Notes: a model not told the origin generated them from the sequence alone. Shown: positions 1 to 10,755, counted from the stretch's first letter. The stretch is 64,000 nucleotides of DNA from Paenarthrobacter aurescens (GCF_025421775.1 NZ_JAOEFX010000002.1:558001-622000); one strand, 5' to 3'. Translations and numbers: made by a program.

Positions 1-1732
1 TTGCCAGGACAGCCAGCACCAGGACCACGGCAACAACGTACAGTCCGGACCTTCGACGCCATGGAGGATCGCTGCTGCGTCCCAGGACCAAACCCAGCAC
101 ATATGTCAGGCCGAGCACAAGGAACGGCTCAAAGGACACAGCGTAGAAGATGAACATGGTGCGTTCCGGGTACATGAACCACGGAAGGTATCCGGCAGCA
201 ACTCCGGCAAGGATGGCGCCTGCACGCCAGTCCCGGCGGCCGGCCCACCAGAACAGCAGGATGACCAGGGCAATGGTTCCGCCCCACCACACCACTGGAT
301 TGCCCACCGGAAGAATGGCCGAGGAACACGTCTCAACGACGCAGCCCGCGGTGCCCTGCTTGGGAGCCTGGTAGAAGAACGACGTAGGCCGGCCCATGAC
401 GAGCCAGGTCCAGGGGCTGGACTCATAGGGGTGGTCCGAGCTCAGTCCTTGGTGGAACTTGTAGGCCTCAAGGTGGTAATGCGCCAGGGACCGCACGGAG
501 TTGGGCAGCCAATCCCATCCGGGTGCGGGATTGGTGGCCGCCCATTGACGGTAGTAAGCGTCCTTCGACAGGAACCAGCCCGTCCAGGTTGCCGCATACG
601 TGACGGCAGCCACCGGAATCATGGTGACAAACGCAAGGAGGCCGTCTTTGATGATGCCGGCACTGAACCAGCTGCGGATGCCGGCAATGCGCCGTGCGTT
701 CAGGTCCCACAGCACAGTCATCAGTCCAAAGGCAGCCACGAAGAACAGCGCGGACCATTTGGTTCCGACGGCGAGTCCAAGGCAGATTCCGGCAATGAGG
801 CGCCACCATCGCATCCCAAGCCAGGGCCCGGCCACCAGCTGGGTGGGTGTTGGGCGACCGCCCGGCGAAGCAGCCGCCTGCGCGGCAAGCCGGGAAGCCA
901 AACGACGGCGGCCGTCGTCGCGGTCCAGCAGCAAGGCGCCGAATGCGGCCAGGATCCAGAACGCCAGGAACACGTCCAGCAGTGCTGTCCGGGACAGCAC
1001 CAGGTGGTGGCCATCAATGGCCAGCAGCAGACCGGCCACAGCGCCAAGTGTGTGGGAACGGAAGAGTTTCAGTGCGATGAGGGAGACCAGGAAGACCGTC
1101 AGCGTGCCCGTGAGCGCGGCGCTAAAGCGCCAGCCGAAGGGATTGTCTCCGCCGAACAGCCACATCCCGAAGGTGATCATCCACTTGCCCACCGGGGGAT
1201 GGACCACGTATTCCGGAGTGTTGAGGAGGACGTTCGGGTTTCCGGCGTTGAATGAGTCGTTTGCGTTGGCGGGCCAGCTGCGCTCGTAGCCGCTCACCAA
1301 ATAGGAGTACGCGTCCTTCACGTAGTAGGTCTCGTCGAAAACCAGGCTGTGCGGGGCATCAAGCCGGAAGAACCGGAGAATCCCGCCCAGGACCGCGGTG
1401 ATGGTGGGTATCAGCCAGAACCACAAACGCAACGACGCCGGATAGTCGCGCCAGCTTTGGACCCCGCCGATCAGGCGGTCCCTGAGAGCCTGGGCAGTGA
1501 AGGCCTCAGCAGGCCGGACAATCCAACGGTGACGTTCCAGCCCACGGCCCGGCAATGGCGTCCCTGCCCCGTCCTCCATGGGCTTGGCCCGCCGGGGCCC
1601 CTGCCCATCCTTGGATGTCCGTGGATCCGGGACCGCGATGGTGTCCGCGCCCGCAGTGTCACCGGCTCCAGGCGTCGCGGGGGACGCCACGGGAGTTCCG
1701 GAAGAGGTGGCAGGAACGGGCGACTGGTTCAC
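1..1732 (-). CDS. pmt: Protein O-mannosyltransferase (PMT, GT39), 3' end outside window
   Basis: Membrane glycosyltransferase that moves mannose from polyprenyl-phosphate-mannose to Ser/Thr of secreted proteins. The frame is open to the window edge, so about 577 residues are visible and the C-terminus is missing. Residues 1-100 are a Pro/Ala/Gly-rich cytoplasmic tail, followed by a first membrane segment near 102-120. The family's catalytic Asp-Glu pair is at about D133-E134 in the motif VFDETYYVKDAY. Many hydrophobic segments follow, with an HPPVGKW motif typical of bacterial PMT in the first long loop. The GTG at 1732 is the farthest start possible, because an in-frame TAG lies three codons upstream; a GGAAAGG box precedes it at a long spacing. 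It is divergent from rsmI, an arrangement common in actinobacteria. Function rests on motif and context; the substrate proteins are unknown. Confidence 0.88.
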   Translation of the reverse strand, partial: MNQSPVPATSSGTPVASPATPGAGDTAGADTIAVPDPRTSKDGQGPRRAKPMEDGAGTPLPGRGLERHRWIVRPAEAFTAQALRDRLIGGVQSWRDYPASLRLWFWLIPTITAVLGGILRFFRLDAPHSLVFDETYYVKDAYSYLVSGYERSWPANANDSFNAGNPNVLLNTPEYVVHPPVGKWMITFGMWLFGGDNPFGWRFSAALTGTLTVFLVSLIALKLFRSHTLGAVAGLLLAIDGHHLVLSRTALLDVFLAFWILAAFGALLLDRDDGRRRLASRLAAQAAASPGGRPTPTQLVAGPWLGMRWWRLIAGICLGLAVGTKWSALFFVAAFGLMTVLWDLNARRIAGIRSWFSAGIIKDGLLAFVTMIPVAAVTYAATWTGWFLSKDAYYRQWAATNPAPGWDWLPNSVRSLAHYHLEAYKFHQGLSSDHPYESSPWTWLVMGRPTSFFYQAPKQGTAGCVVETCSSAILPVGNPVVWWGGTIALVILLFWWAGRRDWRAGAILAGVAAGYLPWFMYPERTMFIFYAVSFEPFLVLGLTYVLGLVLGRSSDPPWRRRSGLYVVAVVLVLAVLA

Positions 1733-1809
1733 CCGCCCATGCTACCTTTCCATCCTTGGTGCAGCGTTGAGGTGCGGCGTTGACGACGGCGCGGCATTAG
1801 GCTTGGCAG

Positions 1810-2733
1810 GTGGATGAACAACGCAGCACCCCGGACGAGGCTCCCTTCAGCGATGACGTGTACGAGGCGACTCCTGCCGCCGGTGCCGGCGCAACCCCGG
1901 GCATCGGCAGGATCGTGTTGGCGGCCACCCCTATCGGAAACGTGGGGGACGCATCCGCCCGCCTGATTGAACTCCTGGCGACCTCGGACATCGTGGCCGC
2001 AGAGGACACTCGCCGTTTGCACCGGCTCGTCACGGCCTTGGGCGTGGAAGTCTCCGGACGTGTCATCAGCTACCACGAACACAACGAAGTGGCCAAGACC
2101 GGCGAACTGCTTGACCACGTACGCGCTGGAAAGACCATCCTCATGGTCAGCGACGCCGGGATGCCCGCGGTCTCGGATCCCGGGTTCCGCTTGGTGGAGG
2201 GCGCGGTTGCGGCCGGCCTGACGGTCACGGCGGTGCCGGGGCCTTCCGCCGTGCTGACGGCACTTGCCCTGTCCGGCCTGCCAACGGACCGATTCTGCTT
2301 TGAAGGATTCCTGCCACGGAAGTCGGGGGAGCGGAACTCGCGCCTCGTCGACCTCGCGGATGAGCGCCGCACCATGGTCTTCTTCGAGGCCCCGCACAGG
2401 CTCGAAGTCATGTTGCGGGCACTGCACGAGCGTTTTGGGGCTGAGCGCCGTGCCGCGGTATGCCGCGAGCTGACCAAGACCTACGAAGAAGTCATCCGCG
2501 GCACCCTCCGCGAACTGCTGGAGTGGGCAGAGAACAACGAAGTCCGCGGTGAAATCGCGGTTGTGGTGGGTGGTGCGCCTGAACAGGCGCCCGGCAAGCC
2601 CGAGGACCACGTAGCAGCGGTGAACGAACTCATCTCCCAAGGGATCCGCTTGAAGGAGGCCGTGGCAGCCGTGGCCGACGACGCCCGGGTCAGCAAGCGC
2701 GAGCTGTACTCCGCGGTCCTCGCAGCACGCTGA
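1810..2733 (+). CDS. rsmI: 16S rRNA (cytidine(1402)-2'-O)-methyltransferase RsmI
   Basis: SAM-dependent tetrapyrrole-methylase-fold enzyme that 2'-O-methylates C1402 in the ribosomal P-site region of 16S rRNA. The 307-residue product has the family hallmarks: ATPIGNVGDAS near residue 38, AAEDTRRLHRL near 61, SDAGMPAVSDPG in the 110s, VPGPSAVLTALALSG in the 140s and FEAPHRLEVML near 195. The C-terminal third is the helical region seen in RsmI, ending in a KEAVAAVADD/VSKRELY segment. The first ~30 residues are a poorly conserved extension. The start is GTG with only a weak upstream purine tract. It lies 77 bp from the divergent PMT gene and is probably monocistronic. Confidence 0.95.
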   Translation: MDEQRSTPDEAPFSDDVYEATPAAGAGATPGIGRIVLAATPIGNVGDASARLIELLATSDIVAAEDTRRLHRLVTALGVEVSGRVISYHEHNEVAKTGELLDHVRAGKTILMVSDAGMPAVSDPGFRLVEGAVAAGLTVTAVPGPSAVLTALALSGLPTDRFCFEGFLPRKSGERNSRLVDLADERRTMVFFEAPHRLEVMLRALHERFGAERRAAVCRELTKTYEEVIRGTLRELLEWAENNEVRGEIAVVVGGAPEQAPGKPEDHVAAVNELISQGIRLKEAVAAVADDARVSKRELYSAVLAAR

Positions 2734-2740
2734 TACCGGC

Positions 2741-2754
2741 TGTGCAGCTGCACA
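2741..2754. promoter_or_regulatory. Perfect 14-bp palindrome upstream of gabD
   Basis: TGTGCAGCTGCACA is fully self-complementary. It begins 8 bp after the rsmI stop and lies about 140 bp before the gabD ATG. There is no T-run, so it is not an obvious terminator. A dimeric repressor site is one possibility, but no regulator is identified and 14-bp GC-rich palindromes can arise by chance. Confidence 0.3.
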
Positions 2755-2893
2755 AAATAGCGACTCCTTGGCAGTGCGTGAAGGCGTAGACACTCCTTCT
2801 CGCGGGGCAGTACCGTGGCAGTAATTCAAGCCACTTCCGGCAACGAACCCCAGTGGTGCAATTCTCCAAAGCACCCAAGACGAAGGAGTCGCC

Positions 2894-4375
2894 ATGACTG
2901 TCACGGTTGAACGCGAAAGCGAACTGCTGGCTTCCGTCCCCACCGGCCTGCTGATCAACGGTCAGTGGCGCCCGGCCGGATCCGGAAAGACCTTTGATGT
3001 TGAGGACCCGGCCACGGGCAAGGTCCTGCTCAGCATCTCCGACGCCGGTGCTGAAGACGGCGCCGCCGCCCTCGACGCCGCTGCTGCCGCCCAGGCTGAC
3101 TGGGCACGCACCGCCCCGCGTGAGCGCGGCGAGATCCTGCGCCGTGCCTTCGAGCTCGTCACCGAACGCGCCGAGGACTTCGCATTGCTCATGACCCTGG
3201 AAATGGGCAAGCCCCTGGCCGAAGCCCGCGGCGAAGTGACTTACGGCGCCGAATTCCTGCGCTGGTTCTCTGAGGAAGCCGTCCGCGTGTCCGGCCGCTA
3301 CTCCGCAGCGCCGGACGGCAAGAACCGACTCCTCGTGCAGAAGAAGCCGGTAGGCCCCTGCTTGCTGATCACCCCGTGGAACTTCCCGCTGGCCATGGCC
3401 ACCCGCAAGGTAGCCCCCGCCGTCGCGGCTGGCTGCACCATGGTGCTCAAGCCCGCCAACCTGACTCCGCTGACCAGCCTGCTCTTCGCACAGGTCATGC
3501 AGGAAGCCGGTCTGCCCGCCGGTGTACTGAACGTCATCCAGACCTCCACCGCCGGTGCCGTCACCGGCCCGCTGATCAAGGATGACCGTCTCCGGAAGAT
3601 CTCCTTCACCGGCTCCACCCCGGTCGGCCAGGCACTGATCCGGGAAGCCGCTGACAAGGTCCTGCGCACCTCCATGGAACTGGGCGGCAACGCTCCGTTC
3701 GTGGTCTTCGAAGACGCCGACCTGGACAAGGCCGTTGAAGGCGCCATCGCAGCCAAGATGCGCAACATGGGCGAGGCCTGCACCGCAGCGAACCGCTTCA
3801 TTGTGCACGAGTCCATCGCCGACTCCTTCGCCGAGAAGTTCGCCGCCAAGATCGGCTCACTCACCACCGCCCGCGGCACTGAGCCTGAGTCCAAGGTGGG
3901 CCCGCTGATCGACGGCAAGGCCCGCGACGGCGTTCACGCCCTGGTGTCCGAAGCCGTAGCAGGAGGTGCCACAGCCGTCACCGGTGGTGCCGCCGTCGAC
4001 GGTCCCGGCTACTTCTACCAGCCCACCGTGCTGAAGAATGTCGCAGCTGATGCCCGCATCCTGCAGGAAGAGATCTTCGGGCCGGTAGCGCCGATCATCA
4101 CCTTCTCCACCGAAGACGACGCCGTCCGTCTGGCCAACAACACCGAATACGGCCTGGTTGCCTACGTCTTCACCAAGGACCTCAACCGTGGCCTGCGCAT
4201 CAGCGAACGAATCGAGACCGGCATGCTCGGCCTCAACGCCGGCGTCATCTCCAACGCCGCGGCTCCGTTCGGTGGCGTCAAGCAGTCCGGCCTGGGCCGT
4301 GAAGGCGGCTCTGAAGGCATCGAAGAGTACCTGTACACCCAGTACGTAGGTATCGCGGACCCGTACGCCGACTAG
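2894..4375 (+). CDS. gabD: NAD(P)-dependent succinate-semialdehyde dehydrogenase
   Basis: Aldehyde dehydrogenase that oxidises succinate semialdehyde to succinate, the last step of GABA or 4-hydroxybutyrate breakdown. The 493-residue protein is full length for the ALDH superfamily. Cofactor-binding motifs PWNFPLAMATRK and FTGSTPVGQ are present. The general base falls at E262 (MELGGNAPF) and the nucleophile at C296 (GEACTAANRF), the usual 34-residue spacing. C-terminal FGPVAPI and the substrate-loop region PFGGVKQSGLGREGG match the GabD subgroup. The start follows a strong GAAGGAG box 6 bp upstream. It stands alone, without a visible GABA aminotransferase, and is followed by a terminator shared with the convergent gene. 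Exact substrate is inferred from subgroup similarity; other semialdehydes are possible. Confidence 0.9.
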   Translation: MTVTVERESELLASVPTGLLINGQWRPAGSGKTFDVEDPATGKVLLSISDAGAEDGAAALDAAAAAQADWARTAPRERGEILRRAFELVTERAEDFALLMTLEMGKPLAEARGEVTYGAEFLRWFSEEAVRVSGRYSAAPDGKNRLLVQKKPVGPCLLITPWNFPLAMATRKVAPAVAAGCTMVLKPANLTPLTSLLFAQVMQEAGLPAGVLNVIQTSTAGAVTGPLIKDDRLRKISFTGSTPVGQALIREAADKVLRTSMELGGNAPFVVFEDADLDKAVEGAIAAKMRNMGEACTAANRFIVHESIADSFAEKFAAKIGSLTTARGTEPESKVGPLIDGKARDGVHALVSEAVAGGATAVTGGAAVDGPGYFYQPTVLKNVAADARILQEEIFGPVAPIITFSTEDDAVRLANNTEYGLVAYVFTKDLNRGLRISERIETGMLGLNAGVISNAAAPFGGVKQSGLGREGGSEGIEEYLYTQYVGIADPYAD

Positions 4376-4430
4376 GCTGCGCAGGATCCGGTCCACCGCT
4401 CTCGCAACAAGAACGGTTGACACATGCAGG

Positions 4431-4470
4431 GGCCCGGCCCCGGAACCACAAGTTCCGGCGTCGGGCCTTT
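4431..4470. terminator. Bidirectional terminator between gabD and the transglutaminase operon
   Basis: Inverted repeat with arms at 4431-4446 and 4452-4467, 14 of 16 positions paired, a 5-nt loop and TTT following on the + strand. It sits between the convergent gabD stop (4375) and the end of the leftward operon (4492). The T-run is short, so termination on the - strand is less certain. Confidence 0.65.
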
Positions 4471-4491
4471 GCTGTTCCTCTGGCGGCCGGG

Positions 4492-7002
4492 TCAGCGGCG
4501 CTGCGGCAGAAGGCCCCGAAGCGACCGCCACCAGCGGGCCAGCGTCCACCCCACACTCTTCCCGAGCTTCCCTATTGCCCGGAAGGGTGCGCCGAGGGCG
4601 CGGACCCAGCGATGCATCATCGACGGCGGCAGCCAGTCCGCACGGAAGCGGACCAGCCAGCGGGTATTGTTCCGCAACGACTCACGGACGACGGCGATGC
4701 GGCTCGCCGCTGGAGGTGCTGCGCCCTGCGCTCCCGTAGCCCCGCGCCCATAGCGCTGCCGTTCGAAGTCCGAGGTAAGCGCGGCGACCGCCACGTGTGC
4801 GGCGTCGTCGAGTCCTCCCGCCTCACCCAAGGCAGCACTCGCGCGGAGCCTGGCGGAGAAGTGCCGGGGCGTTTCGCTGGGCGTTGACGGCAAGCCGTAG
4901 TCGGTTGCGAGGTCCTGCAGTTCCGCCCAGGCAAGTTCCGGGGCAGGATCCTTGGAACCGGGCAGCGTTGCGTTGGCGTCATCCGGTGGCTTTTGGTTCA
5001 GCCGACGCCGGCGCAGGACCGCCCTGCTCAGCCGGGGCGACCACAGGAATCCCATCAGCAGCAGTACACCTGCCGCGGCAGCGGCAATCGTGGGAAGCGG
5101 ATTCGCACTGGGGGAACCCGCTTCGGGGGTGTCGCCTCCGGGCAGGGGCACAGGGGCGGGCGCTGCAGTGGCAGGAGTGGTCAGGACTTCCTTCTCGTCC
5201 GCGTTGGTACTGAGGTTGCCGGAGGCTGAGGACTCCGTGGCGTACTCGGGCACCACACCGCGCGATGGGGTGGGCTCAAACGGAACCCAGCCGAGGCCCT
5301 CAAAGTAGAGCTCCGGCCACGCGTGGGCGTCACGGGCATCCACTTCGTACTCCGGGAATGACCCCTGGCCGACCAAAGCCACCGACTCGCCGGTGAGCCT
5401 GCCGGGTGCATAGCCCACGGCAATGCGGCTCGGAATACCTTCAGCCCGCGCCATCACGGCCATCGCCGAGGAAAAATGGACGCAGTAACCGCTTTTGACA
5501 GCCAGGAAATCTGCCAGGACCGAAAGGCCATTTCCGTCGTAGCCGTTCTGCACCGGCGCCTGCAGGGAGTAGGTAAACTCGCCGGAGCGCAAGTATTTCT
5601 GGAGGGCCAACGCCTTGCCGTAGTTGCTCCCCGCGGATGCCGTCACGGAATCGGCGGTCTGGCGAACGATGTCCGGCAGGTTGCCCGGAATCCGGAGGAA
5701 GTCCTCCGGGATGCCCTCCGGAGCGGCCGTGGCCTGGGACAAGGACTGCGCCGTCACCTTGGGGGCGGCGGAGAACACCACATACCTTTGCGCACGCGTG
5801 CTGGTTTCCGTGCTCATGATGCTCAACGTGGCAGGATCCCAGGTCCAGCGCCCGTTGAGACCGTTCACCGAGGCCGGCGCGAACGGGGCAGGAAGGTAGG
5901 GGCTGGTGAAGAGGCCCGCGTTGATGGACGTCACGGTATTGACCACTTCGCCTTGGACGGAGTATCCGGTCTCGATCCTGTCGGCACCCACGCGCCGCTC
6001 CGCGGCACGATCGTCAGGGGCCCAGGTTTCGCCGTCGAAGTGGTCGATGGTGACGGACCTCAGGTACACAGGGCCATCGGCGCTCGTGGCGTAGGTGATG
6101 CGACCCGATCCCGTGGGACTCCGGAGGCTGTTGCCCAAGGTGATCATGGGATTAAGTCCGTTGGAGGTGCCCCACGGACTTAGCCGTGAACCCTGGGGAA
6201 AGGTCCCGGTCTCGAAGCCGGGAATCGCCAGCGGAACCACCATGGTCAAGGCCAGCGCGAGGCCACCAGTCACCAGGGAGCGCCTGAACTGGCCGGCGCC
6301 CCGCCCGGACCCGGACTGCAGCCGCGCATCAGGGGCGAACCAATGGCTGCACCCCAGGATGAGGAGATAGCCCACGGCAGCACCGACGAAGCCTGCAATG
6401 CCCACGCTCTGGGGTTTGATGGTGGCTGGAACCACCATGACCGCGAGGAGCCCGATGCCGCTGGCCGCGGGCATCGCCAAGGGAACTGCCAACGCGTCGA
6501 TCAAGATCACCAGGAGCCCCAGGCAGGCGCACATGACGAACACGATCCCGGCGTTGGGCGCCACAGGTGCGCTTTCGGAGACCACCGTCTCGGCAGCACG
6601 TTTGATCAGGCGTCCGACGGCGGTGAATGTCCCGGCCGTGGGGATGAAACCCGCCAGGCTTTCCTGGCGGCAGAACGTGAAGCTGAGTATTCCCGCGAGC
6701 GTGGCAAAGGAGCCCAAGGTCGCGAGCAGCGGCTGGGCGCGGAGTGCCCGGAGGACGGCCAGCGTCAGTGCGACAACAACCACCGTGGTGATCAGGGGCA
6801 TGAACCAGGCCCAGCCCCTGAGGACGCCGTTCAAAGAAAGGGCGGCGCCCAGGACAGCAACCACGATTGAGCCCGCCATGACCCAGGGGTACGGGCCAGG
6901 GCCGGGGGCTTGCTGCCGGGATGCCCCACCGGACTGCCCCTGGGCGGGCGTTCCACTGGTTGGGTTTGGCGCGGGGGATCCGCGGTGGGACGTGGCCGTC
7001 AT
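4492..7002 (-). CDS. DUF3488/transglutaminase-like membrane protein (TgpA family)
   Basis: An 836-residue integral membrane protein: about seven hydrophobic segments in residues 35-255 (DUF3488 region), an extracytoplasmic transglutaminase-like domain, another membrane helix near 645-665, and a cytoplasmic DUF4129-like tail. The papain-like catalytic pair is visible as C507 in SGYCVHFSSAM and H560 in DARDAHAWPEL, followed by GWVPFEPTP, where the third residue of the triad would lie. In Pseudomonas TgpA the domain is periplasmic and essential. It is the last gene of the moxR-DUF58-tgpA trio, overlapping the DUF58 stop/start by 4 bp, so the three are probably co-translated. The trio's physiological role in actinobacteria is not settled; envelope-protein processing or assembly is the usual guess. 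Confidence 0.88.
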   Translation of the reverse strand: MTATSHRGSPAPNPTSGTPAQGQSGGASRQQAPGPGPYPWVMAGSIVVAVLGAALSLNGVLRGWAWFMPLITTVVVVALTLAVLRALRAQPLLATLGSFATLAGILSFTFCRQESLAGFIPTAGTFTAVGRLIKRAAETVVSESAPVAPNAGIVFVMCACLGLLVILIDALAVPLAMPAASGIGLLAVMVVPATIKPQSVGIAGFVGAAVGYLLILGCSHWFAPDARLQSGSGRGAGQFRRSLVTGGLALALTMVVPLAIPGFETGTFPQGSRLSPWGTSNGLNPMITLGNSLRSPTGSGRITYATSADGPVYLRSVTIDHFDGETWAPDDRAAERRVGADRIETGYSVQGEVVNTVTSINAGLFTSPYLPAPFAPASVNGLNGRWTWDPATLSIMSTETSTRAQRYVVFSAAPKVTAQSLSQATAAPEGIPEDFLRIPGNLPDIVRQTADSVTASAGSNYGKALALQKYLRSGEFTYSLQAPVQNGYDGNGLSVLADFLAVKSGYCVHFSSAMAVMARAEGIPSRIAVGYAPGRLTGESVALVGQGSFPEYEVDARDAHAWPELYFEGLGWVPFEPTPSRGVVPEYATESSASGNLSTNADEKEVLTTPATAAPAPVPLPGGDTPEAGSPSANPLPTIAAAAAGVLLLMGFLWSPRLSRAVLRRRRLNQKPPDDANATLPGSKDPAPELAWAELQDLATDYGLPSTPSETPRHFSARLRASAALGEAGGLDDAAHVAVAALTSDFERQRYGRGATGAQGAAPPAASRIAVVRESLRNNTRWLVRFRADWLPPSMMHRWVRALGAPFRAIGKLGKSVGWTLARWWRSLRGLLPQRR

Positions 7003-8450
7003 CGGGGCACCGCCGCTCCGCGCCGCACGTCCATGGCCGCCCCTGCGGCAGCCACGATTCCACCTTCATCGAAGGCGGACCAGGCAGCCGGCAATGGTGT
7101 CCTGGATGTCACGGCAGCCACTCGCCAGCCCGCGACACGCAAAATTTCCAGTGCTTCGTCGTTGTTCCGCGACGGATCGGTGATGACCAACGCAAAGGCG
7201 TTTGCGCCATACGCTGCCGCCGGGGCGAGGGTCCTGGCTTCGGCGGCCGTCAGCGTGCCCAGCAGCGCCAGAAGGGGGCCACGCAGCCGGTGCGCCGCGA
7301 GTTTATCCATGAGCCGGTCATCAAACACCGAGTCAGCGGTTTCCTGGCCGCTCGAGCCCGATACTGCGTCCCGGCTTTCGCCCTTCTGGTGTTCGGCCCT
7401 GTTGTGTTCGGACCTGGCATGCCGGGGACCGCTGAGCTCAATGGCGGCAAGCCCCTCCGCGATCGCCTGCAAGCCTCCGGCGCCCGCGAACTCCTCCGTA
7501 TCCGGCTCCGGCGCCGAGCGCGAACGGATGAACGCCGGACTGCCAAAAGCATCCAGGACACGCAGCGAATAGTTCCATTCCGCCAAGTGGGCCGTGATGG
7601 ACATTGCTGCCGTGACCATCCACTCAAAGTTGGGATTGGTCACCAGGTCCGAATCTTCGTCGTGGCCTCCGAACATGGACGCCGTTCCAGCCGCGAAAGC
7701 CGTGAAGCGTTGGTCAAGGATGAGGGTGGCTTCCGGAGTGGTGACCGACTCCTCTTGACGCACCATGAGCTGGCCGTGGCGCGCCGTAGCGGCCCAATGG
7801 ACGCGGCGCATGGGATCGCCGTGCCGGTACTCGCGGGTCATGATGTCGTCATCGCTGGGGTTGGCACGGATGCGCGTTGCCGTCACGCCGTCGTTGCCGC
7901 GCGCCCCGGCAAGGCCGGTCACGGGAAGTTCGACGGCGGCCGGCGTCACGGTGAGGATGTCGCCGTCGTCGATTGAATGCCGACGCAGGGACAAGCCAAA
8001 GGGGTCACTGAACTCCGCCGTCACCGGACCAATCCGGAACTGTCCGCGCTTGCCCGAACGCAGATGGTATTCATAACGGCTGGTGCCCCCGGAAGCCGAC
8101 CTTGCGGGGAAACGGAACGCCGGAGGCTCCCCGAAGCGGGGAGGCAGTTGCTCCTCCATGATCACGTGGCCCGTGGAATAGGAGGACCGGGCGATTGCCA
8201 TCCGGACTGTGGTGGTGTTGGCCGTCTCCACAGTGGAGGGATTGAACTCCCGGTACACCTGGAATTTCGGCTTGAGCACCCGGACGCCGGCGAGGGCGAC
8301 AATCGGCAAGAGGAGCAGCAGGACCGCGAGGGTCAGGAGATCCCGCCTGCCCATGACGTAGGCACATCCCAGTGCGACGGCCCCGGCCGCAAGCAAGCCC
8401 CAGCCGCGGTTGGTAAACAAGTGCTTGGGGAGCCGATCCACGAGCGCCAT
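6999..8450 (-). CDS. DUF58 domain-containing protein
   Basis: A 483-residue protein with two N-terminal membrane helices (about residues 15-55), a beta-rich region, and the DUF58 (VWA-like) core marked by GDPMRRVHWAATARHGQLM near residue 215. DUF58 proteins pair with MoxR ATPases, where the ATPase is thought to act as a chaperone on the VWA-like partner. The ATG overlaps nothing upstream but lies 9 bp after the moxR stop, and its stop overlaps the next gene's start by 4 bp. Function beyond membership of this conserved trio is unknown. Confidence 0.87.
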   Translation of the reverse strand: MALVDRLPKHLFTNRGWGLLAAGAVALGCAYVMGRRDLLTLAVLLLLLPIVALAGVRVLKPKFQVYREFNPSTVETANTTTVRMAIARSSYSTGHVIMEEQLPPRFGEPPAFRFPARSASGGTSRYEYHLRSGKRGQFRIGPVTAEFSDPFGLSLRRHSIDDGDILTVTPAAVELPVTGLAGARGNDGVTATRIRANPSDDDIMTREYRHGDPMRRVHWAATARHGQLMVRQEESVTTPEATLILDQRFTAFAAGTASMFGGHDEDSDLVTNPNFEWMVTAAMSITAHLAEWNYSLRVLDAFGSPAFIRSRSAPEPDTEEFAGAGGLQAIAEGLAAIELSGPRHARSEHNRAEHQKGESRDAVSGSSGQETADSVFDDRLMDKLAAHRLRGPLLALLGTLTAAEARTLAPAAAYGANAFALVITDPSRNNDEALEILRVAGWRVAAVTSRTPLPAAWSAFDEGGIVAAAGAAMDVRRGAAVPR

Positions 8451-8459
8451 TTCTGCCTC

Positions 8460-9548
<1,089 letters not shown>

Positions 9549-9732
9549 GGATTGCCCTTCAGCCGTGGCCACTGCACCGCAACCTTCGCTTAGCACTGCT
9601 GGTGTTGGCCGCCTGTCCGTTCCAGACTACCCAGACATTGGCCGTCGCTGACATAGTGCTCATGAATTTATGTGCCAACTGGAATTTATCGTGGCTGTCT
9701 TAGGAGGACCGCGGTCCGATTAAGGTGTAAGC

Positions 9733-10629
9733 ATGTGCAATTCCCTCGCTCCTGCTCCCTACCAGGCGTCATCCGACGCAACAGACGCAAAAGATTCCCG
9801 CAAGGAATATCCGCCCGCGCCGGAGCCACTGCCCGTGCCGGTGATGGACAACCACACACATCTGGACTTCAGGCACGGTCTGATCGAAGTGTCCGTGCGC
9901 GACGCGATGGACTCCGCCGAGGCCGTGGGTGTGCAGGGAACTGTTCAGGTTGGCTGCGACCTGGAGTCCTCCCGCTTCACCGTGGAAGCCGTCGAAGCGG
10001 ATCCCCGCCTGCTGGGCGCCGTCGCGATCCACCCCAATGATGCACCCGTGTACGCAGGTCGTGGTGAACTGGAGTCGGCGCTCGCCGAGATCGAAGAGTT
10101 GGCCGCCCATCCTCGAATCCGTGCGATCGGGGAGACAGGATTGGATTTCTTCAGGACCCACGGCGAGGGCCTGGCACACCAGAGGTACTCCTTCCGGCGC
10201 CACATCGACATTGCGAAGCGGCTGGGACTGACATTGCAGATCCACGACCGGGATGCCCACGACGACGTTGTGCAGGTGCTGAGGGAGGAAGGAGCCCCGG
10301 ACCGGGTGGTGTTCCACTGCTTCTCCGGAGATGAGGAACTGGCCCGGATCTGCAACGAGAACGGTTGGTACATGTCTTTCGCGGGCACCATGACGTTCAA
10401 GAATGCGGGAAACCTCCGTGCGGCACTGGCCATCGCCGAGCCCGGCAGGATCCTGGTGGAAACCGACTCACCTTTCCTGACGCCGCATCCTTACCGGGGC
10501 CGGCCGAACGCGAGCTACATGGTGCCGTACACCGTTCGCTCCATGGCCGAAGTGACAGGAAACGACCTTTCAGAGCTGTGTTCGCGTCTGGCGGAAAATA
10601 CGCTCCGAGCCTACGGTTCGTGGGCCTGA
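9733..10629 (+). CDS. tatD: TatD family metal-dependent hydrolase (DNase)
   Basis: TIM-barrel amidohydrolase; TatD proteins are 3'-5' exonucleases/DNases. In the 298-residue product metal-binding and catalytic motifs are present: DNHTHLDF near residue 38, GETGLDFFRTH with the conserved Glu, LQIHDRDAHDD, VFHCFSGD and LVETDSPFLTPHPYRG. The first ~35 residues are a low-complexity extension, so a later start is possible, but ATG 9733 has AAGG about 8 nt upstream and is the only good site. tatD followed by rpfB, rsmA and ispE is a long-conserved actinobacterial order. Here tatD is separated from rpfB by 290 bp containing two terminator-like hairpins, so it is probably a separate transcript. Confidence 0.92.
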   Translation: MCNSLAPAPYQASSDATDAKDSRKEYPPAPEPLPVPVMDNHTHLDFRHGLIEVSVRDAMDSAEAVGVQGTVQVGCDLESSRFTVEAVEADPRLLGAVAIHPNDAPVYAGRGELESALAEIEELAAHPRIRAIGETGLDFFRTHGEGLAHQRYSFRRHIDIAKRLGLTLQIHDRDAHDDVVQVLREEGAPDRVVFHCFSGDEELARICNENGWYMSFAGTMTFKNAGNLRAALAIAEPGRILVETDSPFLTPHPYRGRPNASYMVPYTVRSMAEVTGNDLSELCSRLAENTLRAYGSWA

Positions 10630-10688
10630 TTCGCCCGTCCGAGGGATGCCTGGAGGTTTCTCCCATGAATACCCGGTATGCAGAAGTC

Positions 10689-10718
10689 TTGGTTGGTTTA
10701 TAACAGATCGGTTACTGT
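10689..10718 (+). promoter_or_regulatory. Candidate promoter for the rpfB leader
   Basis: TTGGTT (10689-10694) and TACTGT (10713-10718) are 18 bp apart and fit an actinobacterial housekeeping promoter (TTGNNN / TANNNT). A start near 10725 would give a leader of about 195 nt before the rpfB GTG, containing both hairpins annotated below. The local AT-rich stretch stands out from its GC-rich surroundings. An alternative -10 is TATAAC at 10699. Confidence 0.4.
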
Positions 10719-10755
10719 GTTAAACAAGTAGCCGGGGTCGGGGAAGGCCTTCGGA

